64,000 bases of DNA from DASUBV01 sp035532295 (GCA_035532295.1 DATKRH010000247.1:17364-81363); one strand, 5' to 3'. Shown: positions 42,851-51,789, counted from the stretch's first letter. Notes: a model not told the origin generated them from the letters alone. Translations and numbers: made by a program.

Positions 42851-44284
42851 ATGCCCAGAACCGCGGCAGCCGTATCCCGCAGGCACGACGACGAGGCGAC
42901 CATCACCCAGCTGGACGAGCTGATTCAGCACGGCCGCGGCCAGGGTCACCTGTCCCTGCCTGATCTTCGCGCTGCATTTGAGCAGGCGCGGATGTCCCCC
43001 ACCGAGGCCCGTTCGATCCTCCGAGAGCTGACCGAGGCCGGCGTCCAGCTCGGCAACGAGCCTACCGACGCGGCGACCGCTAACGGCGGCGCAGCTCATG
43101 ACAGCGCAGCTCATGACAGCGCAGCCAACGGCAGCGCCAGCAACGGCAGCTCGGCGAACGGCCGGGCGGCCGGGCGCAGTGCAGCGAACGGCAGCGCGGC
43201 CAGCGGCAGCGCGGCCAGCGGCAGCGCGGCCAGCGGCAGCGCGGCCAGCCGCAGCGCTGCCAGCCGCAGCGCGGCCAGCCGCAGCGCTGCCAGCGGCACG
43301 GCGCGAGGCGTGGTCACCGAGGCGCCCGACACCCTCGGCGTTGCCTCTGAGTCTGACCTCGACGACCAGACCTCGGTCATGGGCGACTCCGTGCACACCT
43401 ACCTCAAGTCCATCGGGCGCCGGAGCCTGCTCACCGCCGAGGAGGAGGTCGAGCTCGCCAAGCGCATCGAGGCCGGCCTGTTCGCCGAGCACAAGCTCGC
43501 GACCGAGAGCGGCCTGTCCAAGCGTTACCGCGTCGACCTCGAGCTCGTGGCCGAGGACGGCCGCCGGGCCAAGGCGCACATGCTCGAGGCCAACCTGCGC
43601 CTGGTCGTCTCCGTCGCCAAGAAGTACAGCGACCGCGGCCTGTCCCTGCTGGACGTCGTGCAGGAGGGCAACCTCGGCCTGATCCGGGCCGTCGAGAAGT
43701 TCGACTACACCAAGGGCTACAAGTTCTCGACCTACGCCATGTGGTGGATCCGGCAGGCCATCCAGCGTGGCTTCGCCGACTCCGCGCGGACCATCCGGCT
43801 ACCCGTGCACGTGCTGGAGATGCTCAGCAAGCTGAGCCGGGTCGAGCGCGACATGCACCAGAAGCTCGGCCGCGAGCCAACGCCCGAGGAGCTGGCCGTC
43901 GAGCTGGACCGGACCCCGGACCAGATTGAGGAGCTGCTGCGCACCAGCAGGCAGCCGATCAGCCTGGACTCCACGATCGGCGAGGACGGCGAGACCAGCA
44001 TCGGCGACCTCATCGAAGACGTAGACGCGCCCGAGGCGTCCGAGCTCGTCGACCGGCAGCTCATGGCCGACCAGCTGCGACACGCGCTGGACGCGCTGAC
44101 GCCCCGGGAGGCCACCATCATGTCGATGCGATTCGGCCTCTACGACGGCAACCCGCACACCCTCGACGAGATCGGCAAGGCCCTCGGCCTGACCCGCGAG
44201 CGGATCAGGCAGCTGGAGAAGCAGTCGCTCTCCAAGCTGCGGCACCCCAGCCGCGCCCAGCCCCTGCTGGACTACGCGAGCTAG
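42851..44284 (+). CDS. RNA polymerase sigma-70 factor, HrdB/SigA-SigB type
   Basis: A 477-residue primary-type sigma factor. Region 1.2 begins near residue 180 (SVHTYLKSIGRRSLLTAEEE); region 2 has DVVQEGNLGLIRAVEKFDYT and KFSTYAMWWIRQAIQRG (-10 recognition); region 3 LPVHVLEMLSKLSRV; region 4 LTPREATIMSMRFGLYDG and the helix-turn-helix TLDEIGKALGLTRERIRQLE (-35 recognition). Residues ~80-150 are an Ala/Ser/Gly/Asn stretch made by a 15-nt tandem repeat, replacing the acidic spacer of other members. Whether it is the principal sigma factor or a paralog (HrdA/C/D-like) cannot be settled here. Confidence 0.88.
   Translation: MPRTAAAVSRRHDDEATITQLDELIQHGRGQGHLSLPDLRAAFEQARMSPTEARSILRELTEAGVQLGNEPTDAATANGGAAHDSAAHDSAANGSASNGSSANGRAAGRSAANGSAASGSAASGSAASGSAASRSAASRSAASRSAASGTARGVVTEAPDTLGVASESDLDDQTSVMGDSVHTYLKSIGRRSLLTAEEEVELAKRIEAGLFAEHKLATESGLSKRYRVDLELVAEDGRRAKAHMLEANLRLVVSVAKKYSDRGLSLLDVVQEGNLGLIRAVEKFDYTKGYKFSTYAMWWIRQAIQRGFADSARTIRLPVHVLEMLSKLSRVERDMHQKLGREPTPEELAVELDRTPDQIEELLRTSRQPISLDSTIGEDGETSIGDLIEDVDAPEASELVDRQLMADQLRHALDALTPREATIMSMRFGLYDGNPHTLDEIGKALGLTRERIRQLEKQSLSKLRHPSRAQPLLDYAS
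43196..43300 (+). repeat. 15-nt tandem repeat inside the sigma factor gene, 7 copies
   Basis: Unit GCGGCCAGCGGCAGC and close variants at 43196, 43211, 43226, 43241, 43256, 43271 and 43286, encoding AASGS/AASRS. It is in frame, so copy-number change would lengthen or shorten the N-terminal spacer without a frameshift. Less regular units begin upstream at about 43088. Confidence 0.95.
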
Positions 44285-44320
44285 CACCCCGCTACACCCC
44301 GCTACACCCCGCTACACCCC
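44285..44320. repeat. 10-nt tandem repeat after the sigma factor gene
   Basis: Unit CACCCCGCTA in 3.6 copies starting just after the stop codon and ending 8 bp before the terminator hairpin. Confidence 0.9.
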
Positions 44321-44327
44321 TCGGCCC

Positions 44328-44364
44328 GCGAGCCGGGCCCGACCTCCCGCCGGGCCCGGCTCGC
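44328..44364 (+). terminator. terminator hairpin of the sigma factor gene
   Basis: A perfect 13-bp inverted repeat, GCGAGCCGGGCCC (44328-44340) with GGGCCCGGCTCGC (44352-44364), around an 11-nt loop. There is no U-run, as usual for GC-rich actinomycetes. Confidence 0.85.
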
Positions 44365-44418
44365 CGCATTTCCGGCCGGCCCACTGTCGGTGCCCTCAAT
44401 GCTACCTCTAGGCAAATG

Positions 44419-44431
44419 TTGCTTCATGCAA
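44419..44431 (+). promoter_or_regulatory. putative MarR operator
   Basis: TTGCTTCATGCAA, a 13-bp palindrome with one mismatched pair, lies 11 bp before the MarR start codon. TTGC...GCAA half-sites are typical of MarR-family operators, so autoregulation of the marR-clc operon is likely. Confidence 0.6.
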
Positions 44432-44442
44432 TACTTCTGCCC

Positions 44443-44937
44443 ATGAAGACAGCAGACCGGTCCCGGGTGCCGGACGGACCCACCCACGAGGAGATACAGG
44501 CGTTCCAGACTGCGGCGCGGGACCTGATCGGGGTCGCGCTGCACAGTCTGGAAGTCCTGGACGGCGAGGTGTCGCTGCCGCAGTTTCGGCTGCTGGTGAC
44601 CCTGAACGACCTTGGCCGCTGCCCTTCCTCGAAGGTCGCGCACGCGCTGGGCCTGGGCGCCTCCTCGGTGACGCGGCTCGCGGATCGGCTAGCGGGCTCG
44701 GGCCACCTGGCGCGCGGAGGCGACGAGCACCACCGCGGCGTGGTCACCCTGGAACTGACCGAGCGCGGGCACCGACTGGTGGACCAGGTCCTGACCTGGC
44801 GGCACCAGGAGCTGGCCCGGGTCCTGGCCATGCTGGAACCCGTGCAGCGTGCGGCCACCGCCGTCGGCCTGCAGGCATTCCACGCCGCGGTCGGCGACCA
44901 CTATGCCGCCGAGCTGCACGGGCCGGTGCTGCTGTGA
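44443..44937 (+). CDS. MarR-family transcriptional regulator
   Basis: A 164-residue MarR protein. The winged helix shows LPQFRLLVTLNDLGRCPSSK, then VAHALGLGASSVTRLADRL (recognition helix) and a wing with RGGDEHHRGVVTLELTERG. ATG 44443 is preferred over ATG 44416, which lies on the operator side. It presumably binds the palindrome just upstream and is relieved by an unknown ligand, controlling itself and the chloride transporter gene, whose GTG start overlaps its stop (GTGA). Confidence 0.88.
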   Translation: MKTADRSRVPDGPTHEEIQAFQTAARDLIGVALHSLEVLDGEVSLPQFRLLVTLNDLGRCPSSKVAHALGLGASSVTRLADRLAGSGHLARGGDEHHRGVVTLELTERGHRLVDQVLTWRHQELARVLAMLEPVQRAATAVGLQAFHAAVGDHYAAELHGPVLL

Positions 44938-46802
44938 GCGCCCAGGCGCGCGGCGCCGCGCGCCTGGGCGACTTCACGGCCCGCCCGCGGATGCTGATGA
45001 TCACCGGGCTGGCGCTGGCGGTCGGCGGCGCGGGCGCGGTGGCGGCATTCGTGCTGCTGCGCCTGATCGGGCTGGTCACCAACCTGGTGTTCTACCAGCG
45101 CTGGAACGCATCCCTGGTCGCCCCGGGCCTGGTGCACCACCCGTGGTGGCTGGTCCTATTCGCACCCGTACTCGGCGGACTGGCGGTCGGCCTGATGGCC
45201 CGCTACGGGTCGGAGAAGATACGCGGCCACGGCATGCCCGAGGCCATCGAGGCGATCTTGACCGGCGGCAGCCGCGTCGACCCCAAGGTCGCCGTCCTCA
45301 AGCCGGTCTCGGCGGCGATCAGCATCGGCACCGGCGGGCCGTTCGGCGCCGAGGGCCCCATCATCATGACCGGGGGCGCGATCGGCTCGATCCTGGCTCA
45401 ACTGCTGCACCTGACCGCCGACGAGCGCAAGGCTCTGCTGGTGTCGGGTGCGGCGGCCGGCATGGCCGCCACCTTCAACTCCCCCCTGGCCGCGCTGCTG
45501 CTCGCGGTCGAACTGCTCCTGTTCGAGTGGCGCCCGCGCAGCTTCGTGCCCGTGGCCGCTTCGGTCGCGGTGGCCACAGTGTGCCGGGGCTTTCTGCTGG
45601 GCACCGCCCCCGTCTTTCCCGTCACCACCACCGGCCTGCACCTGACCGCACCCGTCGACGTCCTGTCCGTGGTGTGCGGGCTGACCGGCGGCGCGCTGGC
45701 GGTGGGCGCGACCTGGCTTGTCTACCGCGCCGAGGACACCTTCGCAAGACTCCCCGTCCACTGGATGTGGTGGCCCGCCATCGGCGGCGCGATCATCGGC
45801 ATCGGCGGCCTGATCGAACCCCGCGCGCTGGGCGTGGGCTACGACGTCATCGACCAGCTCCTGACCGGTCGCGCCACCCTGTCCCTGATCATCGGGATCC
45901 TGGTCGTCAAGACCCTGATCTGGTCCCTGTCGCTGGGGTCAGGCACCTCGGGCGGCGTCCTGGCCCCCGTGTTCATGATCGGCGGGGCGCTCGGCGCCTG
46001 GGAGGGCATGCTCTTCCCCCAGGTCATCCCCGGCTTCTGGGCCATGTGCGGACTGGCCGCCGTCGTCGGCGGCGTCATGCGCTCCCCGCTGACCGGCGTG
46101 GTCTTCACCCTGGAGCTCACCCACGCCTGGGGCACCCTGCTGCCCCTGCTGATCTCCTCCACCGCCGCCTACGCCCTGTCCGCCCTGGTCCTCAAACGCT
46201 CCGTCCTGACCGAGAAGATCGCCCGCCGCGGCCTGCACCTGACCCGCGAATACTCAACCGATCCCCTGGAAACCTTCTTCGCCCGCGAGGTCATGCACCC
46301 TAGCCCTCACACGCTCCAAGGCGGCACACGGCTCGACCAGCATCTGACCGACACCCTCGCCGGCCCGCCGGGCGCGCCCCGCCTGATCCCGGTCACCACC
46401 GCCGACGGCACCGTGCACGGCATCACCACCCGCCGCCTCCTGCGCGACCAAACCGCCCGAGCCACCGCGACCGGCACCGCGACCGGCACCGCGACCGGCA
46501 CCGTCGCCGACGCCACGCAGCCCTGCCGCCTGACCGTGCACACCGACCACACCCTGCGCCAGATCGCCTACCTGTTCGCCGAGACATCCCTGACCAGCGC
46601 ACCGGTCATCGACCCCGCAACCGGACGCCTGGCCGGCGTGATCACCCTGGCCGACCTCCTGCACGCCCGCCTGCACGACCTCACCGAAGAACACCACCGC
46701 GAACGCCTCCTCCAGCAACGCACCCCCACCCCCGTACTCGTCTCTGCTCCGGCCCCGACGCCCCGGCGGGCACCGCTGCATGCGCCACGAGCGGCCGAAT
46801 GA
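44934..46802 (+). CDS. ClC-type chloride channel/transporter with CBS domains
   Basis: A 622-residue membrane protein. ClC motifs: GHGMPEAIEAI (in place of GSGIP), GTGGPFGAEGP with the gating Glu, and GSGTSGGVLAPVFMIGGALG. A C-terminal CBS pair (about residues 440-595) includes VREVMHPSP-like and TSAPVIDPATGRLAGVITLADLL segments; such pairs sense adenine nucleotides. A 12-nt repeat (46464-46499) adds TATG units in the linker between the CBS repeats. Coupled to the MarR gene. Channel versus Cl-/H+ exchange cannot be decided without the proton-Glu position. Confidence 0.88.
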   Translation: MSAQARGAARLGDFTARPRMLMITGLALAVGGAGAVAAFVLLRLIGLVTNLVFYQRWNASLVAPGLVHHPWWLVLFAPVLGGLAVGLMARYGSEKIRGHGMPEAIEAILTGGSRVDPKVAVLKPVSAAISIGTGGPFGAEGPIIMTGGAIGSILAQLLHLTADERKALLVSGAAAGMAATFNSPLAALLLAVELLLFEWRPRSFVPVAASVAVATVCRGFLLGTAPVFPVTTTGLHLTAPVDVLSVVCGLTGGALAVGATWLVYRAEDTFARLPVHWMWWPAIGGAIIGIGGLIEPRALGVGYDVIDQLLTGRATLSLIIGILVVKTLIWSLSLGSGTSGGVLAPVFMIGGALGAWEGMLFPQVIPGFWAMCGLAAVVGGVMRSPLTGVVFTLELTHAWGTLLPLLISSTAAYALSALVLKRSVLTEKIARRGLHLTREYSTDPLETFFAREVMHPSPHTLQGGTRLDQHLTDTLAGPPGAPRLIPVTTADGTVHGITTRRLLRDQTARATATGTATGTATGTVADATQPCRLTVHTDHTLRQIAYLFAETSLTSAPVIDPATGRLAGVITLADLLHARLHDLTEEHHRERLLQQRTPTPVLVSAPAPTPRRAPLHAPRAAE

Positions 46803-46812
46803 CCAGTGCCCG

Positions 46813-49305
46813 TTAGCTTGGCTGGATGTCGGGGGTGACGGTGTAGGTGCGGCCGGCGGGGGTGGTCCACTGGAAGACGCCGGGGCGTGGCTGGGTGAGG
46901 GTCCAGCCGGGGTGGTGCTTGAGGATGTGGTGGGCGCGGCAGAGGCCGCCGAGGTTGCAGCGGCAGGTGGGGCCGCCTTTGTCCCAGGGCCGGGTGTGGT
47001 CGAGGTCGCCGCGCCAGGCGGGCTGCCCGCAGTAGGGGTAGCGGCAGGTGAGGTCGCGGGCGGTGATGTAGTCGCGGAGCCGGGGCGGCGGCCGGTAGGC
47101 GGGCGACGCGGCGGTGTGGGCGCAGCCGCCCGGGGCGTCGTGGTCGGCGCGGGCGAGCTGAGCGGCCCCGTCCCGGGCGCGGACGGCGGCGCGCAGGATG
47201 GCGATCAGGATCGGGTCGTCCCGCGGGTGGCCGGGCGGGGCGCGGTCGGGCGCTGCGATGGCGGGCATGATCACCGTGACCCGGCCCACCAGCCCGGTCA
47301 GGCCGGGCTGGTTCAGTTCGGCGGGCGCGCTGATCCGGGGCAGGCGGGTGACCGCGATCGCGTGCTGGTCCTCGCCGGTGAGGATGAGCCGCCACTGGGT
47401 GCCCGGCTCGCCGGCTGCGACCCTGGCGAGGCGCCGGGCCCGGGTGGCGGTCACCGGGCCGATCCGGGTCAGGGTGCCCGGGCTGGCGGACTCGCAGGTC
47501 AGCGTGGCCCAGGGCAGTGACAGGTCCAGCAGCCCGGGCGGCGGCCGCCCGGCCCCGGCCGTGCCCGCGGCACTGGCGGGCGGGGCGGGCACGGTGACCG
47601 GGACCGGCGGCCAGGCCGGCACCACCTCGCCCTTCGCGTGATGATCCTCCAGCGGGTCCCCCCGGAACCGGCCCGCGCCGTCCAGGCAGTCCTCCGCCAG
47701 CGGCGGCTCAGCGAACCCGTCATCCTCCGGCGCGTCCGCGTCTGACAGCGCTGGGAGATCCGGCCACGGATCCACGCACGGGACATCCGCGGGCCCGCCG
47801 CTATCGGGGGCACCCGGGTGACTCGATGCCCCGGCGTCACCCGGCGGCCCGGTACCAGCAGGTTGCCCGGCACTTCCCGGAGGCCCGCCCCCACCCGGAG
47901 GGTCGGCGTTACCCGGAGGGCCGGCGTCAGGAGGGTCGGCGTTACCCGGAGGGCCGGCGTTACCCCGATGCCGGGGTCCGCCCTGGCTGCCGCGCGGCGG
48001 CACCGGCCCGCCGGCCGCCGGGCCAGCACCGGGCCGGGGATCACCGGCCGGGGGATCGCCAGCCCCGCGCCGGCCGCCGCCGGGTGACGGCCCGCGGCCA
48101 GGCCCCGGGCCGGCACCGCCCGGCCCGCCGCCCCCGTCCGGGCGGTCTTCGGGCGGCGGGTCGTGGTCGCCGGGCGGATCGTAGCCGGGGGCGCCCTCAG
48201 GCGGCGGGTCATTGTCGGGCGGGCCGTCGGCCGACGGCGGGATCGGCGGCAGCGTCCCGGTCAGCGAGCCCAGGAACACGTACGCGCGCAGGAAGTCGAT
48301 GCCCCCGCCCGCACCCGACGCCCGCAGCGCCGCCGCCATCGCCGACAGCCGCGCCATCGCCGCCGCCGCCTGCACCGCCGGCAGCCGCACCCCCGCCAGC
48401 GTCGCCGTATGATCCTCATCCGGGTACAGCCGCACCCCCGCCCGCCGCTCCGACGCCTCCCGCCGCCGCTCCGCGCCCTCCGGGTCCGCCGCGATCACCG
48501 CCCGCCGCACCGCCGCGTGCAACTGCCCGTACGTCATCTCCCCCGCCCCTGGCAGGACCTTCCCCTCCACCGCCCGCGCCGCGTCCTCCGCCAGCACCCC
48601 GGTACCCTCCGCGATCACCTTCGCCCGGTACAAGTCAATATCCCCCGCCGCCAGCGCCGCCGCGGTCGACGGCAGCCGCCACCGCAACGTGACCGCCAGC
48701 TGCGCCCACGCCTCACCCCCGCACGCCGACAGCGCCAGCTCCAGCGACACCTGCGCCGCCGCGTCCCGCGACACCCACGCAGGCCGCCCGTCAGCCGCTA
48801 ACCCGATCCTCTCGTCCCGCGCCGCCGACCGCGCCGCGACCTGCGCCACCATCGCCAGCTCCCCCGCCTGCGCCCACGACGCCACCCGCCGGAACGCCGC
48901 CGCCAGCCCCGCCAGATCCCGGTCCGCCGCCCCCTCCGGCACCAGCTGCGACAACCACGCCGCCAGCCCCGGACCCGCCGGCATCCCCTCCGCCACCACC
49001 CCCGCCAGATCCACCAGCACACCCTCACCACCATCACGCGCCGCCAGCTCCGCCGCCAGGACCTCCTCCTGATCCGCCTCCCCGCCCCCCTCCACCGGCC
49101 TGCCCAGCCCCGCCAGCACCCCCGCCAGATCAAACTCAAACGACCAACTCAGCCCGCCATCCCCCGTACCGGATTCCGCGCCATCCCCCGTACCGGACTC
49201 CGCGCCATCCCCCGCACCGTTGCCCGGAGGGGGCGCTGAGTCTCCGCCCAGGCTGCGGATCTCAGGGTCGTTTCCCGACCCTGCGGGCTCATCGCTGCCA
49301 GTCAC
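46813..49305 (-). CDS. DUF222/13E12-type HNH endonuclease with Gly/Pro-rich linker
   Basis: About 830 residues. The DUF222 region (about 60-340) contains AGDIDLYRAKVIAEGT and MTYGQLHAAVRRAV; the C-terminal HNH nuclease motif is LDHTRPWDKGGPTCRC then LCRAHHILKHHPGW, with CRYPYCGQP supplying zinc ligands. Between them (about 355-530) lies a long disordered Pro/Gly/Asp region with collagen-like PPG/PGN triplets. GTG 49305 is chosen because GGGAGG lies 8 nt upstream; GTG 49314 is too close to it. These families are mobile, multicopy actinobacterial genes of uncertain role. Confidence 0.85.
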   Translation of the reverse strand: MTGSDEPAGSGNDPEIRSLGGDSAPPPGNGAGDGAESGTGDGAESGTGDGGLSWSFEFDLAGVLAGLGRPVEGGGEADQEEVLAAELAARDGGEGVLVDLAGVVAEGMPAGPGLAAWLSQLVPEGAADRDLAGLAAAFRRVASWAQAGELAMVAQVAARSAARDERIGLAADGRPAWVSRDAAAQVSLELALSACGGEAWAQLAVTLRWRLPSTAAALAAGDIDLYRAKVIAEGTGVLAEDAARAVEGKVLPGAGEMTYGQLHAAVRRAVIAADPEGAERRREASERRAGVRLYPDEDHTATLAGVRLPAVQAAAAMARLSAMAAALRASGAGGGIDFLRAYVFLGSLTGTLPPIPPSADGPPDNDPPPEGAPGYDPPGDHDPPPEDRPDGGGGPGGAGPGPGRGPSPGGGRRGAGDPPAGDPRPGAGPAAGGPVPPRGSQGGPRHRGNAGPPGNADPPDAGPPGNADPPGGGGPPGSAGQPAGTGPPGDAGASSHPGAPDSGGPADVPCVDPWPDLPALSDADAPEDDGFAEPPLAEDCLDGAGRFRGDPLEDHHAKGEVVPAWPPVPVTVPAPPASAAGTAGAGRPPPGLLDLSLPWATLTCESASPGTLTRIGPVTATRARRLARVAAGEPGTQWRLILTGEDQHAIAVTRLPRISAPAELNQPGLTGLVGRVTVIMPAIAAPDRAPPGHPRDDPILIAILRAAVRARDGAAQLARADHDAPGGCAHTAASPAYRPPPRLRDYITARDLTCRYPYCGQPAWRGDLDHTRPWDKGGPTCRCNLGGLCRAHHILKHHPGWTLTQPRPGVFQWTTPAGRTYTVTPDIQPS

Positions 49306-49936
49306 TTCGGTCACCTCCCGAGCATCGGGTCCTCAGCCGGTCCGGGCAGCTGCCTCGTCCTGCGCACCAGCCCGTCTCCTAGTTAAAAGTATCGAATGGC
49401 ACTGACATTTTGCCCTGCATCGAGTACAGCTTCGAATAATTACTGATAAATTCCTCAACGGCACCGCAGCCAGCCCGCGCCGCCGAGCAGGGACCGGCGA
49501 TCCGCGCACAGCAAAGCCCTGGTTACCAGCCAGCCGACACGCCGGAGCGGGATACGAGAGCTCTGCGAGACCGACACCCGGTCCGGCAAGCCCGAGCACC
49601 AGCCCCGAGCACAGGGCAACAGGGCAACTGAGCGTCCCGGCCCGCGCCAGCACCAGGATGCATGGCGACATGGACTGCGGCCGACCCTCCCGGACCTGGC
49701 CGGCCGACCCTCGACCTGGCCGGCCGCACCCTACTGGCCAGGCTCACCGCAGCGGGCAGCCCCGCGCGGTCGATGGCCACGCATCCGGGCATCGCCGCCG
49801 TAGCCGCGCGCGGGTGACCTCACAGCGTGCATCAGCAGGATGAAGCGGCCCCGGACGAGCAGCCGGCCCGCAGGCTCTGGGGCCTGTCCGGCCAGCTCAC
49901 CAGTACCGCTACCGGCACCGGCTCGGCGCTTTCCGG
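49306..49936. other. 630-bp intergenic region
   Basis: The stretch upstream of the HNH gene includes an AT-rich section at 49381-49455 (for example AATAATTACTGATAAATTCC), a likely promoter region for that gene. The remainder is GC-rich with short CCGGCCGACCCT-type repeats at 49680-49730. No convincing gene, RNA or terminator was seen. Confidence 0.5.
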
Positions 49937-51145
49937 TCACGGGGCGGGCCCGAAGTAGTGGTTCGGCCACCAGCCGATAAGGAAGGCGAGGCTCGCGGCC
50001 GAGAAGACGAGCACGGGCCAGTAGAGGAACCGCGGCAGCTTCGCGGCCGTGCCGATGAAGATGGGGAACGCGCCCCAGATGAAGCGCGGCTTAGTGCTCA
50101 GCCCAGTGGACATCACGCACGTCACCGCTGTGACGATGGCGAACAAGCTCACCAGAATCGGCAAGCGGGCGGCGGTCATCATGGCAAGGCCGGCGACGGC
50201 GGCGATGAACATGGCGATGAGCAGCACGTTGTAGATCACGTGCCGCGACGTGCCCGGGTCCGCCCAGAGCACGATGCGAAGCGAGTGCGCGCCCCAGTCG
50301 ATGTGCTGCTTCCAGCCGTCCCGTTCAGCCCGGAACCAGAACGCGTAATTGTGATACCGGCGTCCGAGGTAGCCGAAGAAGGCGAGCATGCCGAGCGGGG
50401 TCAGGACCGGCGCGATCAGGGCGCGCCACTCGCGACGGACCCAGATGGCCTGAAGGGCCGCGAATCCGGCGACCCCGACGAGAACGATCATGATCGGCCG
50501 CTCGGCGGTGCAAGCCGCGCCGATGATCCCGGCGAGCAGCCACCGCCGGTCGAGAAGGGCCAGCAGCGCGGCCACGCCGAGAGCGACAGCTAGCGGCTCG
50601 GAGTACAGCATGCCGAATGTCATCGCGCCAGGGAAGAAGCAGTAGAGCGCGACGGCGCGGTCGGCGGCTCGCCGGTCGCACAGGCGAGCCGCCAGCACCC
50701 AGACGCCGACCGCCGACGCGGCTCCGGTCAGCACGCTGACGGCGAGTCCGGCGATCAGGAAGTTGCCCCCGGTCAGGTAGCTGGCGAGCCGGATCAGCAG
50801 AGGGAAGAGCGGGAAGAAAGCGGTTCGGCGATCGACCTCAGAGCCGCGGCCCCACGGGAAGGGCGACGTCGGCTTGTAGCCTTTCTCGGCGATGGCCAGG
50901 TAGTACTTGGCGTCCTTGAACAGGAAGTGCCAGGTCCACGGATGGCTGTGACCGTAGATCGCGTCTGAGCCGTACCAGGCCCCCAGGATCAGCAGCCAGG
51001 TGGCCGCGAAGACGAGCAAGGGGAAGATCCAGGGATGCGGCAGCCGGTCGCTCAGCGCGGGGCGACCGGGGCGACCGGGGCGACCGGGCTCGGCCTGCCG
51101 AGAGCGCGGCCGGGCCTGCTCCGGGAAGGCGGGTATCGCGGTCAT
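49937..51145 (-). CDS. polytopic mannosyltransferase-like membrane protein (PIG-V/GT-C type)
   Basis: A 402-residue integral membrane protein with about ten hydrophobic segments. The first extracytoplasmic loop contains FLFKDAKYYLAIAEKGY and RTAFFPLFPLLIRL, the DxxxY and FFPLxP pattern of PIG-V-like GT-C mannosyltransferases, followed by YSEPLAVALG. It probably transfers a sugar from a polyprenyl-phosphate donor outside the membrane; acceptor unknown. ATG 51145 follows GGGAG; a longer frame to 51199 lacks support. The N-terminal tail has a short GRPGRPGRP repeat. Confidence 0.78.
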   Translation of the reverse strand: MTAIPAFPEQARPRSRQAEPGRPGRPGRPALSDRLPHPWIFPLLVFAATWLLILGAWYGSDAIYGHSHPWTWHFLFKDAKYYLAIAEKGYKPTSPFPWGRGSEVDRRTAFFPLFPLLIRLASYLTGGNFLIAGLAVSVLTGAASAVGVWVLAARLCDRRAADRAVALYCFFPGAMTFGMLYSEPLAVALGVAALLALLDRRWLLAGIIGAACTAERPIMIVLVGVAGFAALQAIWVRREWRALIAPVLTPLGMLAFFGYLGRRYHNYAFWFRAERDGWKQHIDWGAHSLRIVLWADPGTSRHVIYNVLLIAMFIAAVAGLAMMTAARLPILVSLFAIVTAVTCVMSTGLSTKPRFIWGAFPIFIGTAAKLPRFLYWPVLVFSAASLAFLIGWWPNHYFGPAP

Positions 51146-51279
51146 CCGGCTCTCTCCCACCCGTTTCGTGGCGGGTACACAGCCGAAACGAACTCCCAAC
51201 GATGACTAGGCGGCTTAAATCCTAGTATCAATCGAATCGGCCGGGCGATATTTCGGGAACATCGCGCGGGATCCCGCGG

Positions 51280-51789
51280 CTAGCCCAGAGCGTTCAGCAC
51301 CTGCTCCCAGGGGAACGCGTCGGGCTCCGGACGCGGGCTGAGGGCCAGCACGGTGACGCCCGCCCCGCGCAGCCTGGCGAGACTCGCCGCCAGCGCGGGG
51401 TGGCGAGCCAGCGGGGCGTTGACATACGGGACGGCCACGATCGGGATGCTCATCCCGATCGCCTCGTTGATCAGGCCCAGGGCCAGCGTGTCGCTGATCC
51501 CCGCGGCCCACTTGTTGATCGTGCTGAACGTGGCCGGGACGACGAGCATCGCGTCCGCGGGCGGCAGCACGTCCGGCTCGCCGGGCATCTTGTACGACGA
51601 CCGGACCGGATGCCCAGTCAGCGCGACCAGGCCGGCCAGGTCATCCGCCAGCCACCCGCTGGCCGAAGGCGTCAGGATCAGGCAGGCATCCCAGCCACGT
51701 GTCTGCGCCGCGGCCACGAGCGCCGAAATCCGCTGGACCGGCGGGGCCGCGCTGGCCACGATGTACAGGACGCCGCTCACGACGCCCAT
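51280..51789 (-). CDS. flavoprotein of the HFCD (PPC decarboxylase-like) fold
   Basis: A 169-residue protein related to the flavin-binding subunit of phosphopantothenoylcysteine decarboxylase and EpiD. VLYIVASAAPPV is the N-terminal nucleotide strand, and MLVVPATFSTINKWAAGI followed by SDTLALGLINEA is the FMN-binding segment. The family decarboxylates cysteinyl groups or serves other flavin roles; the catalytic His position is not evident. Standalone gene; start ATG 51789 gives the compact family length. Confidence 0.75.
   Translation of the reverse strand: MGVVSGVLYIVASAAPPVQRISALVAAAQTRGWDACLILTPSASGWLADDLAGLVALTGHPVRSSYKMPGEPDVLPPADAMLVVPATFSTINKWAAGISDTLALGLINEAIGMSIPIVAVPYVNAPLARHPALAASLARLRGAGVTVLALSPRPEPDAFPWEQVLNALG

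Noticed and set aside
43196..43300. CRISPR-like array from regularly spaced repeats
   Set aside because: The repeats are contiguous 15-nt units without spacers inside a reading frame; no cas genes occur in the window.
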